A stretch of 33,845 bases of DNA, taken from positions 470,989-504,833 of the forward strand of contig BFEA01000208.1 in NCBI GenBank assembly GCA_003427395.1. Reading direction: 5' to 3'. The notes under the pieces are model-generated. The model had not been told where the DNA came from and did not search any database. It worked only from the letters and a program-made list of their open reading frames with translations. A program made the translations under genes and the position numbers. This DNA comes from Chara braunii. Its lineage: Eukaryota; Streptophyta; Charophyceae; Charales; Characeae. Shown in pieces: positions 1 through 7,997 of the stretch. Positions within the stretch are counted from its first letter, which is position 1. Every line of letters begins with the position of its first letter.

Positions 1-55
<55 letters not shown>

Positions 56-74
56 GTGTGTGTGTGCGTGCGCG
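1..74. repeat. (TG)n microsatellite
   Basis: Almost pure TG dinucleotides with a few TGCG interruptions, running into a short GCGCGAGAG stretch and then GA-rich DNA to about 100. The window opens inside it, so its full length is unknown. Apparent reading frames across it are Val-Cys repeats with no coding meaning. Confidence 0.95.
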
Positions 75-196
75 CGAGAGACAGAGTGAGAGAGAGAGAG
101 TGCGTCCGCATCCAGATCTCCCCTGCCCCACCCCTGTACTCCGTTCTCTCCTTCCGCTTTTAGGGATGGTAGAAGTCTGGCTGATGCCTTTCAAAG

Positions 197-352
197 CTGT
201 GGTGTTTTGTGCTCTTGGTTAGCCGATGCCAGAACGACGCTGGCCGGCACTGGGGCGTAGCCCTGTGACCCGTTGTAGCAGGAGCTCGAGGCCTGGTAGA
301 GAGATCTGGGGATTCGTTGAGGGAGGAAGACAATCCAGTGGTGTACTAGAGG
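197..352 (-). repeat. Dispersed repeat, copy 1 (inverted partner at 16969-17122)
   Basis: The reverse complement of this segment matches 16969-17122 for about 150 bp with scattered substitutions. The best block reads CGAATCCCCAGATCTCTCTA in both copies. I recognise no protein or RNA family in it. At 16969 it lies directly upstream of a LINE-type 3' end (17184-17326) in the same orientation, so it may be the body of a short retroposon. The copy here has no hairpin tail after it. Confidence 0.8.
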
Positions 353-622
353 GTGCTGCCATGACGACCTAAGGGGCCGGGTATAGTCTAGGTAGTGAGA
401 ACATGTCAGCTTTGATTGGTATTGGCTGGGATGGCATTGTCTTTGGAAGTGTTGCATTTCGTATAGGGGGGGACACCAGGAGTTACTCACAAATTGTGAG
501 GCCAGGAGGTGATGATATAGTTTAAACTTTAAATCTTACCGTAGAATTAATGTCATCATCAAAAGCTACTATTTTCAGCATAGCATCGGTAGTATCAGTG
601 GCATCATCAGCAAAGTTCATGA
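353..622. other. Unassigned sequence
   Basis: No convincing coding region, RNA gene or repeat was found here. It is AT-rich around 510-600 and leads into the first partial copy of the LINE 3'-end repeat. Confidence 0.5.
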
Positions 623-650
623 GGGACACTGGGCCCGATTCCCAGCACGA
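623..650 (+). repeat. LINE 3'-end repeat, partial copy G (hairpin 1 only)
   Basis: This has the start of the repeat (GGGACACTGGG) and the first hairpin. The stem is CTGGG 629-633 with CCCAG 641-645, and the loop is the 7-nt CCCGATT. The third stem pair is G-C here, where full copies have A-T, so the change is compensated on both sides. No second hairpin or A-tail follows. A complete copy starts 59 bp downstream. Confidence 0.65.
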
Positions 651-681
651 TCTGTTTTACGAACTCAACGATGTATCTCAG

Positions 682-840
682 GGGACGCTGGACCTGCTTT
701 CCAGCAGGTGATATCTCCCCACCAATCGACTGGAGCCCCCTGCATGACAGATAGGAGTGCATGCTCTTACCATCACTCCTCTCTGTTGTTACGGGTGGAT
801 TATTAAAAAGATTTTTAAAAAAAAAAGAAGAAAAGAAAGA
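682..840 (+). repeat. LINE 3'-end repeat, copy A, with A-tail
   Basis: Hairpin 1 pairs GCTGGA 687-692 with TCCAGC 700-705 around the 7-nt loop CCTGCTT. A conserved stretch like CTCCCCACCAAT follows. Hairpin 2 pairs 747-759 with 774-786, giving 13 positions with one mismatch, around the loop CATGCTCTTACCAT (760-773). A run of ten A (817-826) and an A-rich tail to about 840 end the copy. No LINE protein sequence lies upstream, so this is either a very short 5'-truncated LINE or a SINE that carries the LINE tail. Confidence 0.8.
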
Positions 841-1038
841 GCAGTACATGGAAATGGTGCCTCCTGAGCTGTTACAAATAGTCGACTGTAGTTGGAACAA
901 TTTGCACGGAACCCACAACAATTACAGTACTTAGGAACGGAGAACAGTACATGGTAATGGTTTACACAGAATGCACTCAGAATGTTCTAGCAGTTAGGGC
1001 ACAACACAGATCTGTTTACAAAACTCTGATGTTGTACA

Positions 1039-1193
1039 GGGACGCTGGACCTGATTTCCAGCAGGTGCTGCTCCACACCAATAGATGGAGCCTTCGATAC
1101 GGGGATCTGTTTAAGGGGGATGCTCTTGTCACCCCGTTAAGCAGAACCCTCTGCGCATGAAGTTTTCCCTATAAGGGGAACAAAAAAAAAAAA
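1039..1193 (+). repeat. LINE 3'-end repeat, copy B, with A-tail
   Basis: The head GGGACGCTGGACCTGATTTC is nearly identical to copy A. Hairpin 1 is GCTGGA / TCCAGC with loop CCTGATT. Hairpin 2 pairs 1107-1119 with 1132-1144 (eleven Watson-Crick pairs, one G-T, one mismatch) around loop ATGCTCTTGTCA (1120-1131). Its stem sequence is unrelated to copy A, but the loop is nearly the same. A run of twelve A at 1182-1193 ends it. Confidence 0.8.
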
Positions 1194-1484
1194 CAGCGAG
1201 GAATGGCAAGGGCGAAGGCCTCTGAGCGAACCTTCTTCTCTTCCCTTGACCAGAGGCAACTCACCGAGGAGACCTGATGCGGTCATGATTACGGCCAGGC
1301 GTGAGAGGTACCCTCAGCTTCAGATTTTCAAGGGGCGTCAGGGGCATGCTGCACACCACAGGATGCGCGGTGCTTTGCCGGGCGCTGCATCCTATCTCCG
1401 GGAGAGACCCTGTCCTCTTTGTTTTCCTTTCAAAAATTTGGACCGTTTCCCGGTTTATGTGTCTTATCCTCGCACAGGGCTATT
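1194..1484. other. Unassigned sequence
   Basis: GC-rich, with several overlapping open frames shorter than 100 codons on the plus strand and none resembling a known domain. No RNA gene recognised. Confidence 0.5.
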
Positions 1485-1528
1485 CTAATCTGTCTTCTCT
1501 GTATCCCTCCCATTTCAACATTTGTCCC
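1485..1528 (-). pseudogene. Diverged U6 snRNA-like fragment
   Basis: Read on the minus strand it has GGGACA, then AAATGGGA, then GATACAGAGAAG and, after a short insertion, ATTAG. These match in order the U6 5' stem, the AAATTGGA region, the segment with the invariant ACAGAGA box, and the ATTAGC that follows. The interval between the first two is diverged. It lies in the third unit of the tandem array 1480-2331. It lacks the rest of U6 and has no visible promoter, so it is a relic. Confidence 0.55.
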
Positions 1529-1575
1529 TGAGGTTCCCAGAACTCCTTTGTCAGACCATCTCTGCCAGGAACTTA

Positions 1576-1741
1576 GGGCCAGATCCCACTGGCAAGGACG
1601 ATTGGAATAAGTGTCTGAATCTAGACGTGTTTCACGCAGAGATGCAGAAAAGCAGATTAATCACAGTTTTCTGCACCTCGCCACAAACACGTCCAGATTC
1701 AGACACTCATTCCAATCCTCTTTGCCAGTGGGATCTGGCCC
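1576..1741. mobile_element. Palindromic Tourist/PIF-Harbinger-like MITE
   Basis: The 166-bp element is almost entirely one inverted repeat. Arms 1576-1651 and 1667-1741 are about 90% complementary, and the loop is 15 nt. Terminal repeats begin GGGCCAGATCCCACTGGCAA. It is flanked by TTA at 1573-1575 and 1742-1744. A 3-bp TTA/TAA duplication with GGGCC-type ends is the known signature of Tourist MITEs. The paralogous junction at 2072-2084 (GGAAC-TAA-GTTCC) shows the site without the insert, with one base difference. It has no coding capacity. Its transcript would be a long hairpin. Confidence 0.85.
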
Positions 1742-1876
1742 TTAGTTCCATGGAAGTCGGTGCTTCATGCAACCTTCGCAATCTTTGCAGCAAATCCTTT
1801 GTCTAGATGTCAAACTGCTTCAGGTTTTGTGCTGACTTCTAGATGCTTACGTTTCCTTGGTCGAGGTCTGCCATTT

Positions 1877-2019
1877 GAGATATCATCGTTGAGCTGACCG
1901 GCCACAGGTCATTCAGAAGTATGTTGTTCTGGTCATCTGATTGTGACAGGATTCAACCTTGGGTCTGCATTCAACACTCCGTAGGTGTACCAACTGAGCT
2001 ACTAGGCTCGCTGGTAAGC
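1877..2019 (-). mobile_element. tRNA-derived SINE with 10-bp target duplication
   Basis: On the minus strand it has a pol III A box (TAGCTCAGTTGG, 2002-1991) and about 33 nt further a B-box-like GGTTGAATCCTG (1958-1947), inside a sequence resembling the first three quarters of a tRNA. A perfect 10-bp direct repeat TCTGCCATTT flanks it (1867-1876 and 2020-2029). The tail is not A-rich. One base seems lost from the B box, and the anticodon arm does not fold well, so it is a SINE head and not a working tRNA. Confidence 0.75.
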
Positions 2020-2201
2020 TCTGCCATTTTCTACGTGCACAGCGTTCTGAAGCAATCAACCGCCACTGCCAGGAACTAAGTTCCACGGAAGTCGGTGCCT
2101 CACACACACAATCTTCTCAGCGAATACTTTGTCCAGATGTCAAACTGGTTCAGTTTTTGTGCTGACTTCAAGATGCTTAAGCATCCTTCGTCGACGTCGG
2201 C

Positions 2202-2218
2202 CTTTTTTCTTTTTTGCC

Positions 2219-2250
<32 letters not shown>

Positions 2251-2269
2251 ACGGATGTCCTGAAGGACT
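2202..2269 (-). pseudogene. Tailed U6 snRNA retropseudogene (3'-truncated)
   Basis: On the minus strand 2268-2216 is close to the first half of plant U6: a 5' hairpin like GTCCTTCAGGAC, then TTAAAATTGGAACGATACAG, AGAAGATTAGCATGG. It stops after about 53 nt and continues directly into an A-rich tail (2215-2203). A perfect 7-bp repeat CGTCGGC flanks the insert (2195-2201 and 2270-2276). A 3'-truncated small RNA with an oligo(A) tail and a target duplication fits the known class of tailed retropseudogenes made by LINE machinery. It lacks the U6 3' half and cannot function. Confidence 0.85.
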
Positions 2270-2331
2270 CGTCGGCATTTTTTTACGTGTACAGCACTCC
2301 AAAGAAATCAACCGCCACTGCCAAAATCCCT

Positions 2332-3104
2332 TGTTGGTTGGTGCATTAATCTCCTTTGCTTCTCTCTCAGTTCTGAGATTCTCCTGTTATGATGGTTTGC
2401 CCTGATTTTCTGGAAAGAAGAATTTGGACATTGTTTCATTACTCTCCGTCTTTTTTATCATAGGTAGAATTTTTATGCCCTGCCTATTCCAAGATGGTCA
2501 CTTGGCCGATTCTTCCTTTCCTGACACTAAGAAAGGCCAATTCTTCCTTCGCTGACACTAAGGGCCTCGCCACACCACTGTCGAAATGTGAAAAAGACAA
2601 AAATGTGGCGGTGCATCTGGCCATGTTCTAGCAGGAAGTTCATTCTCATTTTGCACATTTCGAGAGTGGTGTGGGGATTCCCTAATAGATTTTCATACTG
2701 TAGGGACACTGGATTTCTCACTAGAATTAACCACCAGTACGTTTCCCAGGCGAACTTTTTTGCCTGAAATGGCATGCGAGGCAACTTTTGGGCCCGAGGG
2801 CCACCTTTGATTTCGTTCATCAACGGCTCCCAAGCCCCGAAAGTCATGCCGCATGGCGTGCTGCATCGGAGAAATTTGCCTGTGAAACTCACTGCTGGTT
2901 TAAAGTTCAAACTCTGCGCTCCCGCCAAGGCTTCTAGACGCGTTTGTCTCTTTTTTCTTTCTTCTACTTGCTTCTATCCTGGAGGCTTTGCTTCAAAACT
3001 CACTCCATTGTAGAAAGGTTTGTCTTTTTCTTTGTAGATACTCTTCCCGTCTCAGCTTTACTCTGTTTCTGAAATCCTTCAGTTTCAACAACGAGTTGTT
3101 CATG
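2332..3104. other. Unassigned sequence with a short direct duplication
   Basis: No gene recognised. Around 2503-2562 a segment of about 30 bp is duplicated in tandem; both copies contain ATTCTTCC and CTGACACTAAG. The longest open frame (minus, about 130 codons, 2928-2527) has no domain I recognise and reads like chance. Confidence 0.5.
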
Positions 3105-3248
3105 TTTTTTTTTTTTTTTTTTTTTGACCAAGCTGCCCGTTTGGGAGCTAGGGGCGCTGGTATGAGCAGACGCCTCTATCTCCCTCGGGCAGGCTCCGTC
3201 TATTGGTGGGGAGCAACACCTGCTGGAAAATGGGTCCAGCGTCCCTTA
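3105..3248 (-). repeat. LINE 3'-end repeat, copy C (3' terminus of LINE 1)
   Basis: On the minus strand it starts GGGACGCTGGACCC, with hairpin 1 GCTGGA / TCCAGC around loop CCCATTT, then GCTCCCCACCAATAGACGGA. Hairpin 2 pairs 3192-3171 with 3156-3133. It is built of CTGCCCG/CGGGCAG, GGGAG/CTCCC, TAG/CTA and GGCG/CGCC with small bulges, and the loop is TCTGCTCATACCAG. The poly(A) follows 8 nt later. This copy ties the repeat family to a LINE with coding sequence. Confidence 0.85.
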
Positions 3249-4129
3249 GCAAAAGCCATTGAGGTCCATCTGAAGATGTCCTCATCTTCTTCTGCCAGCA
3301 TTGATTGCCCTGAGAACAGGGGATTAACTGAGCAGGAAGATGAGTAGCCAGAGAGGGAGGAAGAAGGGGCCTCTTCAGCCTTGCTGCTGGGCGCCCAGAA
3401 CGCATGACAACCTAGCCCCCGTCCACCCATTCAGATACAGCAAATTAAGCCTCTGCAACTTAGTAACTATGAAGACTATGCACCCCCCCACTCGCTCTGC
3501 TCCATACCACTGAAGATCCACCAGTAACAGACTATGGGGTGGGAAGGGGTCAGGGAACTCCGAGGGGGGCCGTAACAGTCCTTGAAGCAAATAGTATAGT
3601 CTCTTCTGAGGTTTTCATCACTTCATCAACCTGCCTTCACCCATGTCGTCTTTGTCTGGAGTCCAACAGAACATCAAGCTGCTCCGCCCTTGTCCTGTGT
3701 CCTTTCTCTTATTCTGCACCGTACCATTGCATGTCCACCAAAGACAGTTGATGGGAAGGGAGTGGGTCCGGGAATTCTGAGGGTGAGTGTAGTAGTCCCT
3801 CCTGAAGTCTTCCTGCTCCTGCCCCGAGGATTGTCCACCCTCCCATCAAATATAGGCAATCCAGCCCCCTTTTTCATTACCCAGCCAGTCCCCTAAAAAT
3901 TGTCCAACCTCCCATAGTTACTTCCTCTCCATCCATGCGAACTCTCTCAATGGTGTATGTGCAGCGCTTCCTCCAAAGTGCCCAAATAATCGCCCTCCCT
4001 ATCTTGAACATATTGTTTTCAAAATCGCTGTCCGTGGGGGAGGTCCATGCTTCATAGAGCAGCGCCCTCCAGTCTCACGGCCAAGCCGATCCAGTGCTCA
4101 GGAGGCTCCATATGCGGTCCCACCAACAC

Positions 4130-4345
4130 CAAGTGAGGACTGCCCCTGGGCATTGTAGGAAAATGTGTCCTATAGTTTTCGGGATCCTGCATGAGGGGAA
4201 GGCGTTATGGTAGGATTTACACCAGGGGAGTGCCAAGCCCTTCTGTTCCAGGTACGTCTGTCAACCAATTGTTTGTCAAGAGGTAACGGTGCTCTATCTG
4301 GCACTGTAGTGAGGCGAATTTAGCCGGTTTGGACCTCATGGTTGA
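4130..4345 (-). pseudogene. LINE 1 zf-RVT (zinc-binding) region
   Basis: On the minus strand it reads KFASLQCQIEHRYLLTNNWL, then GLALPWCKSYHNAF, then IGHIFLQCPGAVLTW. This matches the C-terminal zf-RVT domain of plant LINEs, where Cys and His residues sit in patterns such as PWC and HIFLQCP. Frames shift between these parts. The same segment in LINE 2 (30745-31023) reads KFASLQWQIVHR, GLAFPWCKSS and IEHTFMQCPNVVLFW, so the two are one family. The domain is thought to help bind the element's RNA or DNA target. Confidence 0.85.
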
Positions 4346-5089
4346 GAACCACTGGATAGGGTGGATGGCCTCCTGTCATAAGTTCAGGTGGGTTATCCAA
4401 CGAGCTTTCACAATCTCTTTAAGGGTCACCTCTGGCCGCAGCAGCCGGTAAGTGGCCTTCACTGACAAACTAAAGAACTTTATGTTTGGGTTAGCTGGCG
4501 TTCTTCGTGCATGCGACCAATGTCACTCCTCCGGGTCGAAGGGGAGTTCAGCGAGGGGTGTTCCGGGGAGACATGCGGTCCATTCATCATTATGTCTCAG
4601 TACTCGAATTTTGTGCAACTCCTCGTTCCTCCACCATCTCACCGCGTCCGGAACGTACCTGGTGAGAACATTGCCCTTTCCCTTATGGGAAAGGCTGACC
4701 AAAGATTCGCCTGCCCTCACTTCCACCACGTTACCAATGCTTTCTGTGTCCTCCGGGACTGCGACCCAGTCTCCTTTTGCCAGTTGCGGTCCTTTTCAAA
4801 GAATACGCACCCAATCAAGAGGGACATCAAAGATCAGTGTTTCTAAGTTCCTTTCAATATCATGGCAATACCTTGTCTGGGCCCTCAACTGTTCCAGTCT
4901 TTGCTCGTCGGGTCCCATATATCTCTGATCCTCACTATGACGTTTATGACCCAGCTGCTCCATGGGGGGTCCGAACTACGGTGCACCCTCCCATTTCTAT
5001 CAATAATATTTTTGTTGCCAAGGAGGGGTTGCCTCATCACCTCTTCCCATCTACTCGGCGGTTTTTTTTTCTGGCAATGGTAGTTGGCG

Positions 5090-6806
5090 TCAGGACTTCG
5101 GCACCCGGGGCCAGAAGTCATCTCTCGCCAGGTCGCTCCTCGCTGCACCCCGGGTGGAGTCTGTATCAACCCGAGGACGCCGTGGTATGGACCAATAGCG
5201 GCCCTCCAGCCAAGTCAGGGGATCCACACCTCGTGGTGCTTGTGGTGCCAGTCTAGCAATCTGCTCTAGTGCAAGGATATACCAAGGAAGGTCTGGCGTA
5301 ATTATCAATTTTCTGATCCATTGTACCAACAATGCAGCCACCTGTGTATCTGGGTCTAGGATGCCCAACCCCCCCTTGTCCTTTGGCTGGATCACCGACG
5401 ACCAGGCCACCCTACTTATAACATTTGGAAGCTCATTATTTCCTCTTCACAACACGACGGTGATTTGCCTCTTGAGTGATCTAACCGCTTCTTTACTGAG
5501 GGCCCAAAGTGTAGACCTATACCAGAGGGCCGCTAGTACTACGTTGTTGATTACCAATGCCCTACCCATCAAAGATGTATGTTTATCATTCCAACGTGTC
5601 AATTTCTCCAATGCTGGTTTGAGGATCCATTTGTCATTCGATGCAGGCTTCCCCGATGTCGTCATCATTATACCTAATACTCTAACCGGGGCGTTTTCTT
5701 GTAACCATTTGACCTGCGGTATTTCCGGCGGATGCACTCCTTGGTGATGGATCCACCACCCTAGTGTTTTGTTCCCCCAGTTGACAGTCATATATGAGAT
5801 TGCCGTAAATCGATCCAGCAATTTCTTAATCTCTTCCATATTCTCGGGGTCGCGTCCACCATAACCGTTAGGTTATCCGCGAACATCAAGCACACAGGGA
5901 TCGCCTCTTCAGGGATAGCGGAGATCTGTAATTTTCTAAGATCTTGGTTAGTACGGAGGTTTGCTGCCAATGCCTCCATCACAATTATGAACAGAAAGGG
6001 AGCCAAGGGGTCTCCTTGGCGGACCGACCGTTGCAGCGAGCTTACTGGTGCCATTAGTCCATTGACCTAAACGCTCGTAGTGGCGTTGCGTGGTCATATG
6101 CTTTCTCCAAGTCGATGTAGACCACGGCAGCGTTGTGCTTGTCCTGCCTTGTTAACTTGAGGATCTCGTTGACCAGCAAAATATTATCGTGGATCCTACG
6201 TCCCTTGACAAACCCGGTTTGTGCCGTGTGGATGAGGTCCTCCAAAGCCGGGATCAAGCGGTTTGCCAAGGTTTTTGCTATTGTCGACAACCGTGAACAA
6301 GGTTATTGGACGGTAATTTTTTATGACCATCAGGTCGCCTTTTTTGTGTACTAAGGTGAGGACCCCATGCCCTACCAGCTCCCCCATATGCCCGGTTTCC
6401 CACACGTGATGGTAGAACCCCATGAGGTATGGGGCCATAAAAGTCCAAAATATTTCCCAAAACTCTTTTGGGAACCCGTCCACACCTGTTTTTTTTCCTC
6501 ATGCATCTGCATCAGGGTCGTCCAAATTTCCTCCTTAGAGAGGGGCCTATCCAATTGCTCCCTTTGCTGGCCCATCAGGGCCTTCCTCATTGGCTCTAGA
6601 AAACCAGCTATCTCCTTTTCCCTAGCGGCCCCCTCCCGCTGAACGCATCGTGAGGTGAACAGGTCTTTAAAAAAGGATTTTGCAATCTGCATACACTGCG
6701 GCGTGGAGGTCGCTACTTCTTGACCTCTTGACTGCAGAGCGTATAACGCCTCTATCTTGGTTCTGCGTGAACGTGTACAGGCCAGGATGAAGAATTTTTT
6801 GTCCAT
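5090..6806 (-). pseudogene. LINE 1 reverse transcriptase (frameshifted)
   Basis: On the minus strand, in order: a linker (about 6806-6500), LVHKKGDLMVIKNYRPITLF (RT motif 1), HTAQTGFVKGRRIHDNIL (motif 2), AAVVYIDLEKAYDHA (motif A with its catalytic Asp), RSVRQGDPLAPFLF (motif B), CLMFADNLTVMVD (motif C), and a thumb region with PVRVLGIM. Motif C is FADN where active LINEs have FADD, so one of the metal-binding Asp residues is lost. The parts lie in different frames. In intact elements this enzyme primes cDNA synthesis at a nicked chromosomal site. This copy cannot be active. Confidence 0.92.
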
Positions 6807-6878
6807 TGTCCCTTCAGTTTCCTGACGTGTCAGTCATCCCCTGATGCGTGTCCCTTCCCAACGCCGTGTTGCGAAGGT

Positions 6879-7124
6879 CTAGACTTTTTGTCGTAGGGCT
6901 TGTAATTCAGACTGGTTGTTTGGAGACACTTGATTCTCAGGGTTTTCAGGATCCTGTTGTTCGAGCTGTTGGAGGCGGTTATGAACTTCCATTTCCTGTT
7001 GTTTCTTTTGAGCCACTAAACATTTCGAGTATTCTCTGCATTTTTTACCCAAGTACAATAGTCCGTTGTTGAACCAGTCTGTTTCATGCGGTATGTGTTG
7101 TTTTTGTGTGACCAGTACTTCCAA
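6879..7124 (-). pseudogene. LINE 1 linker between endonuclease and RT
   Basis: The segment sits between the EN and RT domains, as in other plant LINEs. It is rich in Gln and Glu (for example RLQQLEQQDPENPENQ) and looks like a coiled-coil linker. It has no catalytic motif of its own. Confidence 0.6.
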
Positions 7125-7154
7125 CAGTCGATGTAATTTTGGAAAAGACTCCTG

Positions 7155-7680
7155 CTACAGGGTAGAAATGTTGAGTTTATAGAAGCTAGGCCCATGATCA
7201 GGTTTCTTGCGGAACGACAAGATGATGGTACACATTTTGTGATCAAGGCCCGTGTGCGAGTTGGCGGGTAAGGTTGCCGCCAATAGCAGCGATCCCCGCA
7301 AATCCTCCGAAATAAGAATTAAGTTTATTCTTGACGTCGATTGGGCGTTAGTCCCGGTTTTACGTAAACATGAGTAGAACCGGTTATCTGGATTAAGTTT
7401 TCGAAAGGAATCAAAAACCTTTAGTGAGAGACATAAATCCTCTATCATTCGTTCGTCCTCCTCTATATATGTCGGGGCAGGGAAGGGGGTCTTCCACCTC
7501 TCCATCCAACGGTCCGGGGCTGCGTTACAGTCTCCTGCTATAATTACCGGGACCCCGTCCGGGATTTGTGCTTTCAAGCTCTCGAAAAACTCCCTTCTCT
7601 CCCTCATGGTATTCAGGGTTCACATTAAAAAACCTATTGCCTGGAATGTTATTATTTAAGCTGAAAGTAAGAGTGAGGCC
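7155..7680 (-). pseudogene. LINE 1 endonuclease, C-terminal part
   Basis: This is an apurinic-endonuclease-like (EEP family) fragment on the minus strand. It shows ERREFFESLKAQIP, then VIIAGDCNAAPDRW (the GDxN catalytic motif), then SRINLILIS and TGLDHKMC. In working enzymes the last two are usually SRID and SDH, so both catalytic positions look changed (Asp to Asn, and Ser to Leu next to the DH pair). Weak similarity continues upstream to about 7830 in another frame (MSKFGLTLTFSLNN). The N-terminal third is missing. Confidence 0.85.
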
Positions 7681-7869
7681 AAATTTGCTCATGATCGAGC
7701 CCCCAATAGCACAGAGATTTGAAAATCAATGTTTGTATGGGTTCTCCTTCCGTCGGGGCCCTTTCTAAACGTTGCATAAATTTGCCATAAAACAAGTCAT
7801 CTTGTGCCAATTTTTCTTCTGCTTCGACCGCTCATTCACTAATTTGAAAATTTGCGTTGACTCTTGCAG

Positions 7870-7991
7870 TTTGAGGTACAAGGAAAGTATGTAGAAGGAA
7901 AAGATACCAGAGAAGTACTTTGTCAGGAGGCCGTCTCTGAAAAGGCTGACATTCTAGTGGTGGGAAGCAGAGGCCTGACAAAATTGCAGAG
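7870..7991 (+). CDS. Internal exon of a universal stress protein (UspA-domain) gene
   Basis: The 122-nt exon starts after a good acceptor (TTGACTCTTGCAG) and ends at a good donor (AG|GTATG), entering in phase 0 and leaving after two bases. It encodes 40 residues, with VEGKDTREVLCQEAV, then KADILVVGSRGLTKLQR. This is the typical second half of the plant Usp fold: the REVxCxEA helix, then the (A)DxLVVGSRG strand and the start of the G-rich ATP-binding loop. Neighbouring exons were not found. The 5' exons would lie beyond LINE 1, and the next exon (expected to begin near LGSVSDYC) is not visible before the gag at 9428. USP proteins bind ATP or AMP and act in stress responses. Whether this gene is still expressed cannot be told. 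Confidence 0.8.
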
Positions 7992-7997
7992 GTATGC

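Larger units (their letters stand above)
1485..2331 (-). repeat. Tandem array of about 3 diverged units carrying nested insertions
   Basis: Two blocks repeat clearly: 1745-1866 with 2080-2194, and 2030-2075 with 2277-2325. On the minus strand a unit starts near GGCAGTGGCGGTTGATT, passes TGYRCACGTA and A-rich sequence, then the insertion site, then a body ending CACCGACTTCC. Unit A (about 2331-2080) carries a U6-derived insert. Unit B (about 2079-1745) carries a tRNA-like SINE. A MITE sits at the junction of B with a third, poorer unit C. No protein is encoded. Confidence 0.75.
3105..7830 (-). mobile_element. LINE 1: 5'-truncated, decayed non-LTR retrotransposon
   Basis: On the minus strand the order is the C-terminal part of an endonuclease, reverse transcriptase, zf-RVT zinc finger, a long 3' UTR, then a 21-nt poly(A) (T run 3105-3125). 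This is the plant L1-like order. The coding part moves through all three frames (at least six shifts), and key residues are changed. The 5' end is lost inside the endonuclease, near 7830, about 40 bp before a host exon, so the element probably sits in an intron in antisense orientation. The 3' UTR holds a diverged tandem duplication (3490-3660 and 3707-3860) and ends in the two-hairpin element. A second copy of the family is at 29901-31140. Confidence 0.9.
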
